Assembly: GCA_029465975.1 (NCBI GenBank)
Contig: CM055753.1
Coordinates: 3,553,643 to 3,617,642 of the forward strand
Length of the DNA stretch: 64,000 nucleotides
Source: Dallia pectoralis
Taxonomy: Eukaryota > Chordata > Actinopteri > Esociformes > Umbridae
Direction: 5' to 3'
Shown: positions 35,634 to 46,590 of the stretch, one piece after another
Numbering within the stretch: the first letter of the stretch is position 1
How the letters are laid out: each line of letters starts with the position of its first letter
Position numbers and translations under genes: made by a program
The notes under the pieces: generated by a model
Databases searched by the model: none
What the model saw: only the letters and a program-made list of their open reading frames with translations
What the model was told of the DNA's origin: nothing

Positions 35634-37353
35634 CAGAAGGGGAAAACGGGGAACCATCCAAGCTGTGTACAGTAAGGATGGGACACTGTTGACCTCAACT
35701 GATGATGTGATCGGGCGCTGGAAAGAGCATTTTGAGGAGCTCCTGAATCCGACCTACACGCCCTCTAGTACAGAGGCAGAGCTGGAGGCTGATGGAGGGT
35801 CATCGTCAGTTTCCCTGGGGGAAGTCGCTGAGGTAGTCAAACAACTCCACAGTGGCAAAGCCCCAGGGACTGATGAGATTCGTCCAGAAATGCTAAAAGC
35901 TTTGGGTGGGGAAGGGCTGTCTTGGTTGACACGCCTCTTCAACATTGCATGGAAGTCTGGGACAGTGCCAGAGGAGTGGCAGACCGGGGTGGTGGTTCCC
36001 CTCTTTCAAAAGGGGGACCAGAGAGTGTGTGCCAATTACAGAGGTATCACACTCCTCAGCCTCCCTGGTAAAGTGTACTCCAAAGTGCTGGAAAGGAGGG
36101 TTCGGCCAATAGTCGAACCTCAGATTGAAGAGGAACAATGCGGTTTTCGTCCTGGCCGGGAACCACGGACCAGCTCTTTACTCTCGCAAGGATCCTGGAG
36201 GGGGCCTGGGAGTATGCCCATCCAGTCTACATGTGTTTTGTGGATCTGGAGAAGGCGTATGACCGGGTACCCCGGGATCTTTTGTGGGAGGTGCTGCGGG
36301 AGTATGGGGTGAGGGGTCTCTTCTCAGGGCCATCCAATCTCTGTACGCTCAAAGCATGAGCTGTGTCCGTGTCCTCGGCAGTAAGTCGGATTCGTTCCCG
36401 GTGGGGGTTGGCCTCCGCCAGGGCTGCGCTTTGTCACCAATCCTGTTTGTAATATTCATGGACAGGATATCAAGGCGTAGTCATGGGGGGAGGGGTTCCC
36501 GTTCGGTGGGCTGATGGTCACATCACTGCTTTTTGCGGATGATGTGGTCCTGATGGCCTCATCGGTCGGTGACCTTCAGCACTCACTGGATCGGTTCGCA
36601 GCCGAGTGTGAAGCGGCTGGGATGAGGGTTAGCACCTCTAAATCTGAGGCCATGACTCTCAGCAGGAAACCGGTGGAGTGCCTACTCCGGGTAGGGAATG
36701 AGTCCTTACTCCAAGTGAAGGAGTTCAAGTACCTCGGGGTCCTGTTCGCGAGTGAGGGAACAATGGAGCGGGAGTTTGGTCGGAGGATCGGAGCAGCTGG
36801 GGCGGTGTTGCATTCGCTTCACCGCACCGTTGTGACGAAAAGAGAGCTGAGCCGAAAGGCAAAGCTCTCGATCTACCGGTCAATCTTTGTTCCTACCCTC
36901 ACCTATGGTCATGAAAGCTGGGTCATGACCGAAAGAACGAGATCGCGGGTACAAGCGGCCGAAATGGGTTTTCTCAGAAAGGTGGCTGGCCTCTCCCTTA
37001 GGGATAGGGTGAGAAGCTCAGTCATCCGAGAGGAACTCGGAGTAGAGCCGCTGCTCCTTTGCATAGAAAGGAGCCAGTTGAGGTGGTTCGGGCATCTTGT
37101 AAGAATGCCACCTGGGCGCCTCCCTAGAGAGGTGTTCCAGGCACGTCCAGCTGGGAGGAGACCTCGGGGAAGACCCAGGACTAGGTGGAGAGATTATATC
37201 TCCACACTGGCCTGGGAACGCCTCGGGATTCCCCAGTCAGAGCTGGCTAATGTTGCCCGGGAAAGGGAAGTTTGGGGTCCCCTGCTAGAGCTGCTACCCC
37301 CGCGACCCGACCCCGGATAAGCGGTTGAAGATGAGATGAGAGATGAGATGAGA
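35634..37353 (+). mobile_element. Rex3/RTE-like LINE, 5'-truncated, with 13-bp target duplication
   Basis: Flanking 13-bp direct repeats GGGTGAGCAACAT (35621-35633 and 37354-37366) mark the insertion. It encodes reverse transcriptase and C-terminal domain: linker (GTIQAVYSKDGTLL), RT motifs NYRGITLLS (36031-36060), CFVDLEKAYDRVP, LRQGCALSPILF and SLLFADDVV with the catalytic FADD near 36530, then FKYLGVLF, LTYGHESWVMT and LRWFGHLVRMP, stopping at 37320. The endonuclease part is missing. At least three frameshifts (about 36160, 36320 and 36500) make it dead. The 3' end is a short GATGAGATGAG tail; I recall GATG-type tails for Rex3. Confidence 0.88.
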
Positions 37354-37366
37354 GGGTGAGCAACAT

Positions 37367-37581
37367 AATATTTCAACGGACATTTGGATGGATCATTCAG
37401 CATTTTGTGGAACAACAATAAGACCAAAATCAGGTTTTATTTTAACATTTTTATTATGTCATCCCCAGCTATTTTGTAAACATATTAATATACAGTATCT
37501 CCACAGCTTCTATTTGGTTCCTATTTTCTTGTTCACTCATCTGAGTATTGAAAATAATTTCCACCGTTGGCATTAAGACAT

Positions 37582-37612
<31 letters not shown>

Positions 37613-39108
37613 CCCGGGAAAAACTGAGCTGTTCCGACAGAATTGTCGTCACACTTGCAGTAGTTCAGGCAAGTTCTATCGGAAATGTGTCCCAAGCTAC
37701 TGTACCTGGAACCTATCGATATATGCAAGGCTACACAACCGAATAATCTTTTTCCAAGTGTCTGGGAGAGGGTGTAGCATAATGTAAACATGCTGAAAAC
37801 ATACATGTATCACACATTCTGAAATGACGAAGTTCACCAAGCTTTATCCTTGTGATATAATTAATCAAGTGTTCCGCTGCAACTAGAAAGCCTACATGTC
37901 TGCAGCAAAAACATCTGGTTAATTGGACAAGAAGACAGTGTAATAACCCCAACCTTCTCACCATTATGGCATGTGTCATATTACTTTTATTATAGCACGT
38001 GTATTTAATACCTAAACCCGCCCACGCCAGTGTTCAACCCCACCCACGTTGTTCCAGAACCACATGGAACATTTCAACACTTTGTCATATCCGACAGCTT
38101 ATTGGCAGGGACGTAAATAGTTTTAGGATGAATCCTGTTCCTCCCCTGTTCCGGTCCTTTCTTCTCATTAGTTCCGTAGCGTTCTGCGTAATAGGATTGG
38201 TTCTACTGAGCCCGTTTGATGAGAGACAGAGAGAGATCATATCCAGTCGGAGTCTCACACGTTTACAGTCACACACATGAACACACAATCACACACAGTC
38301 AGCGTGTTCTCTGGTTTCCTTTGCCCCAGTTCTCATAACTTGCCTTTATGTCTTTTTAATGGCTTTATTTACTGCCTCCTGTCTAATGTTAATCTGGCAG
38401 AATGATTTAAAGACATGTTTGGCAGTAAGTTCACTAAGAAGTGAATATTTTCAGAAATATTGTCTAAATATTTAACTAGAAGGTCTGTTTCTTTGATATA
38501 ACTTGGCACATTAAACGAACAACATTACAGCACTACACATACATACATTATTCAGGTTACTATGAATACAATTTCTGTTTTTAGCTATTAAGTTATTATG
38601 ATAAATCATATTTGCTTTCAACTGTAGATGCCTTAAAGGGTAATATTGTTGCTTCTGAATCACTGATTATGTACATTCATTTATTATTAACATATTGTGT
38701 TTGTCATTTGAGCATCTTGGAAACATATCTGTGTTAGTATCCTATTTCCACACACTGACCATGGATTCCATATTGACATGACAATTGCATCATGGCAAAC
38801 CTCCAACCCCTCTGTTATCTAAACCAATTATGGCTTCAATATAGGTCCACATTTTTTTTTTTTCAAAGACTGTCATCTTGTATTAAAGGGGCAATTTGGG
38901 ATTGATACAAAAATGATATCATTCCAGTCTAATTGTTACATCCTTCGCTCCGTCTATGAGTTTTAAAGTGGTTATATTTCTCCAGCTGCAGCTGATAACT
39001 GTTGACCAGAAAGAGCGCTGCATTGTTGTTATTGGAATCAAATATTCCTCTTGAAGCCTCGTTTCAGAGCTTATGACTTCCAATTCAACTGTTATATTAG
39101 TTTATGGA
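37367..39108. other. rarb intron 2 sequence
   Basis: A (TG)14 run lies at 37582-37609. Nothing else recognised. Confidence 0.5.
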
Positions 39109-39500
39109 TGACTGTTCGAAGGTTCGGGATCACTTGGAAATGTCCTTCCTTTACAAAGAAATGCACGTTTTTGTCCATGAAAAATTGCGTACATGTGATC
39201 AGAAGTACAGTGTAGACATAGTTAATGTTGTAAATGATTGTGGTAGCTGGAAATAGGCGATTTTTCATGGCATGGTTTGATAATTCCAGTTTATCATTTT
39301 TAAGGCTAAAGGATCATTAGATATTTGCGACTCTGTTAGCACACCTGGAAACTGTTGTGCTAACTAAAGAAGCAATAAAACTGGCCTTCTTTACACTCGT
39401 TCAGTATCTGGAGCTTCTTCATTTGTGGGATTGATTATTGGCAAAAAAAAAAACTTTTTTTGAAAACACATCAGTCTATTCTTGTTCTGAGAAATGAAGC
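39109..39500 (+). mobile_element. Tc1/mariner-like transposon relic, left end only
   Basis: It starts with a TIR-like TTCGAAGGTTCGGGATCACTT then GGAAATGTCC, followed by AGTGTAGACATAGTTAATGT, AAACTGTTGTGCTAACTAAA and CTGGCCTTCTTTACACTCG, all in the order of the salmonid Tc1-like element. It breaks off after TATTCTTGTTCTGAGAAATG, early in the transposase, so it is a dead fragment. Confidence 0.82.
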
Positions 39501-41355
39501 AAGAAATGAACAACAAACGAATGTTTTGTAATAATTATTGTGCCGTTTGTGTTGTCATGATTGCTTGTTGTGTCCACTACTAGTGGGTTAGGTCTGGTTG
39601 ATCTCGATTCGCTGGCTAGCTAGTCCTTTCGAGATTGCGAAACAATTGCTGCTTCTCATGAAGGAAAACCCAGATGAAATCGCACAAAGTTCTAGATGTT
39701 GTCGTTTGCGTACAAACATGACATTTTGTATGCCCGTTTCAATGGCTTGTATTTGCGTTCCGTGAGGAAATTCATTTTTATGGCACTTATGATTTGTTAA
39801 AACACTACAGTAATGGACATATCGTGGTAAATAAAGCAGCAGTGACATCTAACTTTTATTTTCCAATACTCATATTCACTTTTTAAATCTGAATTTTATA
39901 CGGTGGTGTGAGTTAACTCTTCCACTCAAACTAAGTACGAGCACAGACACAATTTAAATAATGTATTTTTATTGCAAAATCCATTTTTCAGAGCGATCCA
40001 ACTACCACAAGCTACCCTCTATGTAGGTACAGTGAGGATCTGGGCCCCAGCTCTTCTCCCCCCAACAGCTGATCCACAACAGAACCTAGACGACTGCCTC
40101 GCCTTTGTATCTGTCAGACCGGCAGTCTAAAGGACACACACTTAATGTCTAATAACCATTTATAGAATGGAATGTTTCATGACTGCCAGCTGGGGTGGAC
40201 AGATGAACCAGGAACCCGCCTGTAGCATGTGTACAGGTTGCGTGCGTGCGTGCGTGCGCGTGTGCGTGTGCGCGCGTGCGGTTCACTGGCGACTGACTTT
40301 CACATGCACGTGTGAACCAGCGATGCACATCGATCTGCGGAAGTCTTCACTGTGGCTTCTGCTTCTATGGTCGGCTGCCGGTGTTGAATAGGGACGGTTA
40401 GAGGACCCTGACTGGACCACAGTGTTACCGTCTGCTGTCACCAAGGCAGAGAAGAGGACAGCGGACGTGCTGTATGTATGCCGAGAGGCCCCAAGCAAGA
40501 ACAAACACGGTCCGGGCCAGAAACTCAAGAGCTTAGTGGAAAAGAGAGAAACGGAGAGGAATAAATAGAGGGGTGGAGGGTAGGAGAGAGAGAGAGCGAT
40601 AGAGGAAACCTGAAGAGAGAGGACACAGTGGGCTGTCTGTGGCTGGTTGGGTGATCTTAAACCCATCACAGGACCCATGTCATTCTCTCCTCAGTCCTTT
40701 CTCTGCTCCCTCTGTGTTCGTTCTGTCGCTCTATTCAGACCGTGTTGGCTGTGTTGCCTTGTGCTTAAAAGGGCCTGACTCACTCGCTCTCTTTCACCCG
40801 GTCCCTCCCGTACGGTCTCTGTGTCTGTCGGCCCATCTGTGTTCTTCATGGGCTCGCAATGGACAGATAAGAGCGGGTCAGGTAGCTGTCGGGCGACGAG
40901 GAAAGACAGAATAAAAGGACGAGGGTAGAGGGAGAGATCGACCCTACTTATTTCACTTCTCTGTTCACTGTTTTCTGCTGGTTATTTGGCCATGTTCTGC
41001 CCCTGCTCTGTCTCTCTATGTTATCTACTGAGGTTTCACATTCACCAGGACTACAAAGCCCGTCTTTGTGCCGGGCTGAGTTCTTGTTCTTTTCTGTTAC
41101 CAAATTCGGTCCATCCCTGGTCAAACCTTGGTCCATGTTGGGCCAACCCTTGTCTAACATTGATCCATCCCTGGGCCAGCGTTTTACTTAACCTCGGTCC
41201 AACCTTTGTCTAACCTTATTCCAACCTAATCCCGGGCCAAGCCTAGTCCAGCTCCTTTGCTTCTCATGAACACGCCACGAATGGTCGACACAGAAACCAA
41301 CCTCGCATATTTGATGAGGCCTCAATATGATTCTCTCTTTCTCTCTCCCCCGCTC

Positions 41356-41386
<31 letters not shown>

Positions 41387-42164
41387 GTCTCTCACCTTTC
41401 GGGTGAACTGCAGGTGTAAGTAATAGCCCCGGCAAAATATCTCCCCTCCCCGCCGCACTTTCCTGCCCCCCTCTGTGTGGAACCCCCAGAGTCTCTGGTG
41501 TCCTCTCAGCTTTCCACCTCGGTGATAAGATGTCTGTGTGATTAGACGGGAAAGTCAATCCCCCTATCTAGCACTCTGGTTGTAGCGAACACTCCGTGTC
41601 ACACAAAACGCATCGGTCACAGGGTTGGGTTTGGGGAGGGAGGGGGGGAGGTGCGGGGAGGCCGTTGGTGAGGAAGAGAGGGAGGGAGGGATAGGTGAAG
41701 ATAGGGAAGACAAGAGGTTGGGTTGTGTGGGTGAATAATTAATGCTCGGCACTTTCGTTTTTTAATCTGTAAACGAGACGGCCCCCCAAGATGCCTTCTG
41801 GGTAGTGGACTGGGTGTGTGTGACACCATATCGGGGTGTGTTGGTGTGAGTGCAGGACACCATATCCCTCCTCCCATTAAGATAACAAGATGAGGATAAT
41901 CATCCAGTTAAGATCACTTGTTTAGTCAGGAGGCACTGTGTCTGTCCTGTCTGTTTCTCAGGTGGATCACGCCACTTCACCTGCTGTGTTTGTGTTTAGA
42001 ACAAGCATATGTGTGTGTGTGTGTGTGTGTGTGTTTCACATCTGGTGGTTAGGTAAACATCTTTAAATAATGTCCTGCTTCAGGGTGTGCTGTGATATCC
42101 TATGAGCTTCAAATAGTCAGCAAGCATCACAGTGGCTGCTGGAGATTATCACATCAACGCCCCT
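39501..42164. other. rarb intron 2 sequence
   Basis: No exon recognised. GTGCGTGCGTGCGTGCGCG-type Z-DNA-prone sequence lies at 40238-40280, a CT-rich tract at 41331-41393, loosely repeated GGTCCAACCTTGTC-like segments at 41106-41250 and (TG)n at 42010-42034. Confidence 0.5.
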
Positions 42165-43306
42165 GCTCTGTCACATGACAGCTTGTTCTCTGAAGTACTG
42201 TCACATGACATCTTGTTCTCTGAAGTACTGACACATGACAGCTTGTTCTCTGAAGTACTGACACATGACAGCTTGTTTTCTGAAGTACTGACACATGACA
42301 GCTTGTTCTCTGAAGTACTGACACATGACAGCTTGTTCTCTGAAGTACTGACAGATGACAGCTTGTTCTCCGAAGTACTGACACAGGACAGCTTGTTCAC
42401 TGAAGTACTGACACAGGACAGCTTGTTCTCTGAAGTACTGACACATGACAGCTTGTTCACTGAAGTACTGACACAGGACAGCTTGTTCTCTGAAGTACTG
42501 ACACAGGACAGCTCTGTTCACTGAAGTACTGACACATGACAGCTTGCTCTCTGAAGTACTGACACATGACAGCTTGTTCTCTGAAGTACTGACACAGAAC
42601 AGCTCTGTTCACTGAAGTACTGACACAGGACAGCTCTGTTCTCTGAAGTACTGACACATGACAGCTTGTTCTCTGAAGTACTAACACATGACAGCTCTGT
42701 TCACTGAAGTACTGACACAGGACAGCTCTGTTCACTGAAGTACTGACACATGACAGCTTGTTCTCTGAAGTACTGACACAGGACAGCTTGTTCTCTGAAG
42801 TACTGACACAGGACAGCTTGTTCTCCGAAGTACTGACACATGACAGCTTGTTCACTCAAGTACTGACACATGACAGCTCTGTTCACTGAAGTACTGACAC
42901 AGGACAGCTTGTTCACTCAAGTACTGACACTGGACAGCTCTGTTCACTCAAGTACTGACACATGACAGCTTGTTCTCTGAAGTACTGACACAGAACAGCT
43001 CTGTTCACTGAAGTACTGACACAGGACAGCTCTGTTCTCTGAAGTACTGACACATGACAGCTTGTTCTCTGAAGTACTAACACATGACAGCTCTGTTCAC
43101 TGAAGTACTGACACAGGACAGCTCTGTTCACTAAAGTACTGACACATGACAGCTTGTTCTCTGAAGTACTGACACAGGACAGCTTGTTCTCTGAAGTACT
43201 GACACATGACAGCTTGTTCACTCAAGTACTGACACATGACAGCTCTGTTCACTGAAGTACTGACACAGGACAGCTTGTTCACTCAAGTACTGACACAGGA
43301 CAGCTC
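42165..43306. repeat. Minisatellite, 30/31-bp unit, ~38 copies
   Basis: The unit contains ACACATGACAGCTTGTTC and TCTGAAGTACTG; a 31-bp form has AGCTCTGTTCACTG. A block of mixed variants over about 42530-42900 recurs at about 42960-43290, indicating segmental duplication inside the array. Open frames on both strands are artefacts. Confidence 0.95.
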
Positions 43307-44141
43307 TGAAAGAGGGGAGAAGGAGAGACCAGACGGGAAGATCAAGACTGAGTGTGTTAGGATGTGTGTGTTGGTCCGTGTGTGTGTCATCACAGAAGGT
43401 GACAGTGTTTTCCTGGAGGACCACAGAGTAGATATCTTTGAGTAACAGCATCTGTTGACTTCAACTGTTGTAGGGGAAACACTTTACCTTAATCTGAGGC
43501 AAATACACACACACACTTTGATTAGCCAGAATAAAGGCATCTATTAAAAGTGAAATTTTGCCTGTGATGGTCACATGATGCCAACATCAGAAACAAGGAT
43601 AGGATATTTTTAGTGGTATTTACGCCCCATATGGATGTCCCTCTAGAGCTGACAGATGTTTAGAGTCTAAGACAGGACCGAACTACACACACACACACAC
43701 ACACACACATTACTGCATCAACCGCTTCAAACCCACTCCCAGGATGCCATCTAATCTGTTACCCATCATGCATTCTGCTCCGGTAATGAAAACGCGAGGT
43801 CCTATCCGTCACAAGAGCGTATGGCAAATGGAAATGTAACCACGCTTGCACACACACACACGTACACACGCACACACACACGTACGCACACACGTACACG
43901 TACACACGTCCAATCTAGCATAGAGAAGGACGGGCGTTAGGGTATGGATGATGGAGGATCATTGGGAAGGACTTCAGAGCCCAGAACAAATTAAAGTGAA
44001 AACAAGTGAAACAGGAAGCAGCTTCAAGTCGTCCTTTTCTCCCTCAGATTAATCGTGCCCCTCTCTTTATGTCACTTGGCAAATGGCTTCTTTAACAACT
44101 CATTCGAAACAGTTACACTCGCAACTATTTGTCTGTATTTA
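43307..44141. other. rarb intron 2 sequence with CA repeats
   Basis: AC runs lie at 43686-43709 and an AC/CGTACAC mix at 43849-43910. Nothing else recognised. Confidence 0.5.
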
Positions 44142-44640
44142 TACACTACCATTCAAAAGGTTGGCCGGTCACGTAGATATGTATAATGTGTATGTATAAG
44201 GAGAAGCATTTTTCGTCTATTAAAATAACAGCAGATCTATCAGAAGTACAGACATTGTTAATGTGGTAAATGATGTCAATGGAATATTCACATGGGCGTA
44301 CACAGGCCCGTCATCAGCAACCATCACTCATCTGTTTTAATGGCACCTTGTATTTGCTAAGTTTGTATTTTTATAATAATACTAAAATGCTTTCTAATTG
44401 ATCTTTAGGAAACCTTTTTGTAATTATGTTCGAAGTGCTGAACAACGTTGTCCTGGGAGGAGCTATAAAACGGTCCTTCTTTAGACGAGTTCGGTATCTG
44501 GAGCATCAACGTTTGTGGGTTCAGTTACAGGCTCAAAATGGCCAGAGACTAAGAACGTTCTTCTTACTCTGAGGGTTGTGCATATGGTTTTAAACGATCT
44601 TCAGTTTCTTGGCAGTTTCTCGCATGGAATGGCTCTTATT
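44142..44640 (+). mobile_element. Rearranged Tc1/mariner-like transposon relic
   Basis: The left end is TACACTACCATTCAAAAGG, then CAGACATTGTTAATGTGG, AGCAACCATCACTC, AAACGGTCCTTCTTTAGACG and GGCTCAAAATGGCCAGAGAC (the usual transposase start) in + orientation. But 44598-44637 (ATCTTCAGTTTCTTGGCAGT then TTCTCGCATGGAATGGC) is the next transposase segment in reverse orientation. The copy is therefore an inverted or joined remnant. Confidence 0.8.
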
Positions 44641-45074
44641 TAACAACAAACTGTATAATGTAATGTTCGACAAGCAATTTTATTTTTATTTTGAATGCAA
44701 AGTTGCGATGCAGACGTGTGGTTTGTGCAAGATCAGGAATATGTCTAAATCAAGTTGGTCAGCGCTCAAACTGGACATAGCCCTCACATCAATAAATGCA
44801 AAGTTTAGAAAGTTATTTTCATAAAGTGCAAATAAAGCATTTTGTAACATTTGAATCTGTTCTTTGACCAACACATGGTACATTTCAATCCGTTTGGGTT
44901 CCTGTGGATCAATGATATCCTATTTAAATATTGAAATCTGGAGACCAATCCTATATTTGTTTATGCAAAACAGTTCAAAGGATAACATAATGTAAACATT
45001 TGCTCAGCTCAAATGCTTATTGCTCTGCATCTCTGTTAGTTCATTTGACAGGGTTCACTCTGACCTCAATGCAT
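44641..45074. other. rarb intron 2 sequence
   Basis: Nothing recognised. Confidence 0.5.
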
Positions 45075-45094
45075 TAAAGCTATATCTGTTATTT

Positions 45095-45293
45095 AGCCTT
45101 CATTTTTCTTTCTCTTTTTCCCCTCTTTTTTGTCCTCTTCACATATACCTCTGCTTCTCACTCTTTCCCTCTGCCGCTCTCCCTCTCTTCTGTCATCCTC
45201 TCCGTCTCTCCTTCCCTGTGCTCTTTCACTCGCTCCCACTTGTCCTCTCTCTATGTCCCTGTTTTTCTCTCTCTATTCTTCACCTCTCCTCAG
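45095..45293 (+). promoter_or_regulatory. Long pyrimidine tract and acceptor of exon 3
   Basis: About 200 nt are overwhelmingly C and T, ending CACCTCTCCTCAG. It is a far longer polypyrimidine tract than splicing needs and could bind PTB-type regulators. Confidence 0.8.
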
Positions 45294-45435
45294 GGTTTTT
45301 TCCGTAGATCAATCCAGAAGAACATGGTGTACACGTGTCACCGGGACAAGAACTGCATCATCAACAAGGTGACCAGGAACCGATGTCAGTACTGCCGGCT
45401 ACAGAAGTGCTTTGGCGTGGGCATGTCTAAAGAGT
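45294..45435 (+). CDS. rarb: rarb exon 3: second zinc finger and C-terminal extension
   Basis: A 142-nt exon after a ~200-nt pyrimidine-rich tract and acceptor CTCCTCAG; donor GTGAGT at 45436. It encodes GFFRRSIQKNMVYTCHRDKN, then CIINKVTRNRCQYCRLQKC and FGVGMSKE. The four cysteines of zinc finger 2 and the dimerisation D-box (HRDKN) are intact. CIINK is the alpha/gamma-like form; human beta has CVINK as I recall. The odd residue is Gly (GGC, 45414-45416) where RARs have Glu in CFEVGMSKE. This is in the C-terminal extension that helps contact DNA and the RXR partner. From GAG the change needs two base substitutions, so a single base-call error is unlikely. Confidence 0.95.
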
Positions 45436-45984
45436 GTGAGTCTCTCTCTCTTTCTCACACACACTCCACACCTTCACACACTCAAAAACACACGTTTGCA
45501 TTTAGTGAATTGGATTTCTCACTATGGTTTGTGTGTTAAACTCTCTAGGGTTATCACCAACCGTCTTTATCTGATGATTGGCACCAGCAACTATATCTTA
45601 TCCCTAAGTCTGGAGAGAGGAAGGTTATGTTTCCTTCTATCTTATCCCATCAGCTAGGTGCACACTATCCGCCCACTACAGATACATATAGGTGCCCTCC
45701 CATTCATTTCCCACGAGAGCCAGCACATCTCTGTGAGAGTGGGTGGAGCTACTCTCTGATCTCCCAAAGGCAGCAACATTTGAGAGTTCAGATATGTTCC
45801 ACTTTTTGCTCATTTCCAGCTAGCAGTGACGGAGTTCTGCGACTCTGAATGGCTGGGTAGATGTCCTCTGCAACTAGAAGTCCCTTCACTTTTCTATTTA
45901 CTAGTTTTAAACATTGCTGCATCTGGTTTCCCCATTATTTATGAAGGTTTGTGCCTCTTTCAAACTTTTCCCTAAGTCTGTAGC
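45436..45984. other. rarb intron 3, proximal part
   Basis: The donor GTGAGT is followed by a CT run and then a CA-rich stretch (CACACACTCCACACC, about 45458-45495). Nothing else recognised. Confidence 0.55.
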
Positions 45985-45989
45985 GATTT

Positions 45990-46590
45990 TCCCTAAATCT
46001 GGAGAGATGATGGTTGTTCTTTCAGTCTGGAGAGATGATGGTTGTCCTTCAGTCTGGAGAGATGATGGTTGTTCCTTAAGTCTGGAGAGATGATGGTTGT
46101 TCCTTAAGTCTGGAGAGATGATGGTTGTCCTTCAGTTTGGAGAGATGATGGTTGTTCTTAAGTCTGGAGAGATGATGGTTGTTCTTAAGTCTGGAGAGAT
46201 GATGGTTGTCCTTCAGTTTGGAGAGATGATGGTTGTTCTTAAGTCTGGAGAGATGATGGTTGTCCTTCAGTCTGGAGAGATGATGGTTGTCCTTCAGTCT
46301 GGAGAGATGATGGTTGTCCTTCAGTCTGGAGAGATGATGGTTGTCCTTCAGTTTGGAGAGATGATGGTTGTCCTTCAGTTTGGAGAGATGATGGTTGTCC
46401 TTCAGTCTGGAGAGATGATGGTTGTCCTTCAGTCTGGAGAGATGATGGTTGTCCTTCAGTCTGGAGAGATGATGGTTGTCCTTCAGTTTGGAGAGATGAT
46501 GGTTGTCCTTCAGTCTGGAGAGATGATGGTTGTCCTTCAGTCTGGAGAGATGATGGTTGTGCTTCGGTCTGGAGAGATGATGGTTGTGCC
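45990..46590. repeat. Minisatellite, 27-bp unit, ~22 copies
   Basis: The unit contains TCTGGAGAGATGATGG and TTGTCCTTCAG; variants are TTTGG and TTGTTCTTAAG/TTGTTCCTTAAG. Both strands are open over 200 codons because the unit is a multiple of three. Confidence 0.95.

Noticed and set aside
35590..37320. A host gene encoding a reverse transcriptase-like protein
   Set aside because: Target duplication, 5' truncation, short tandem tail, frameshifts and a second genomic copy in the window show a dead LINE.
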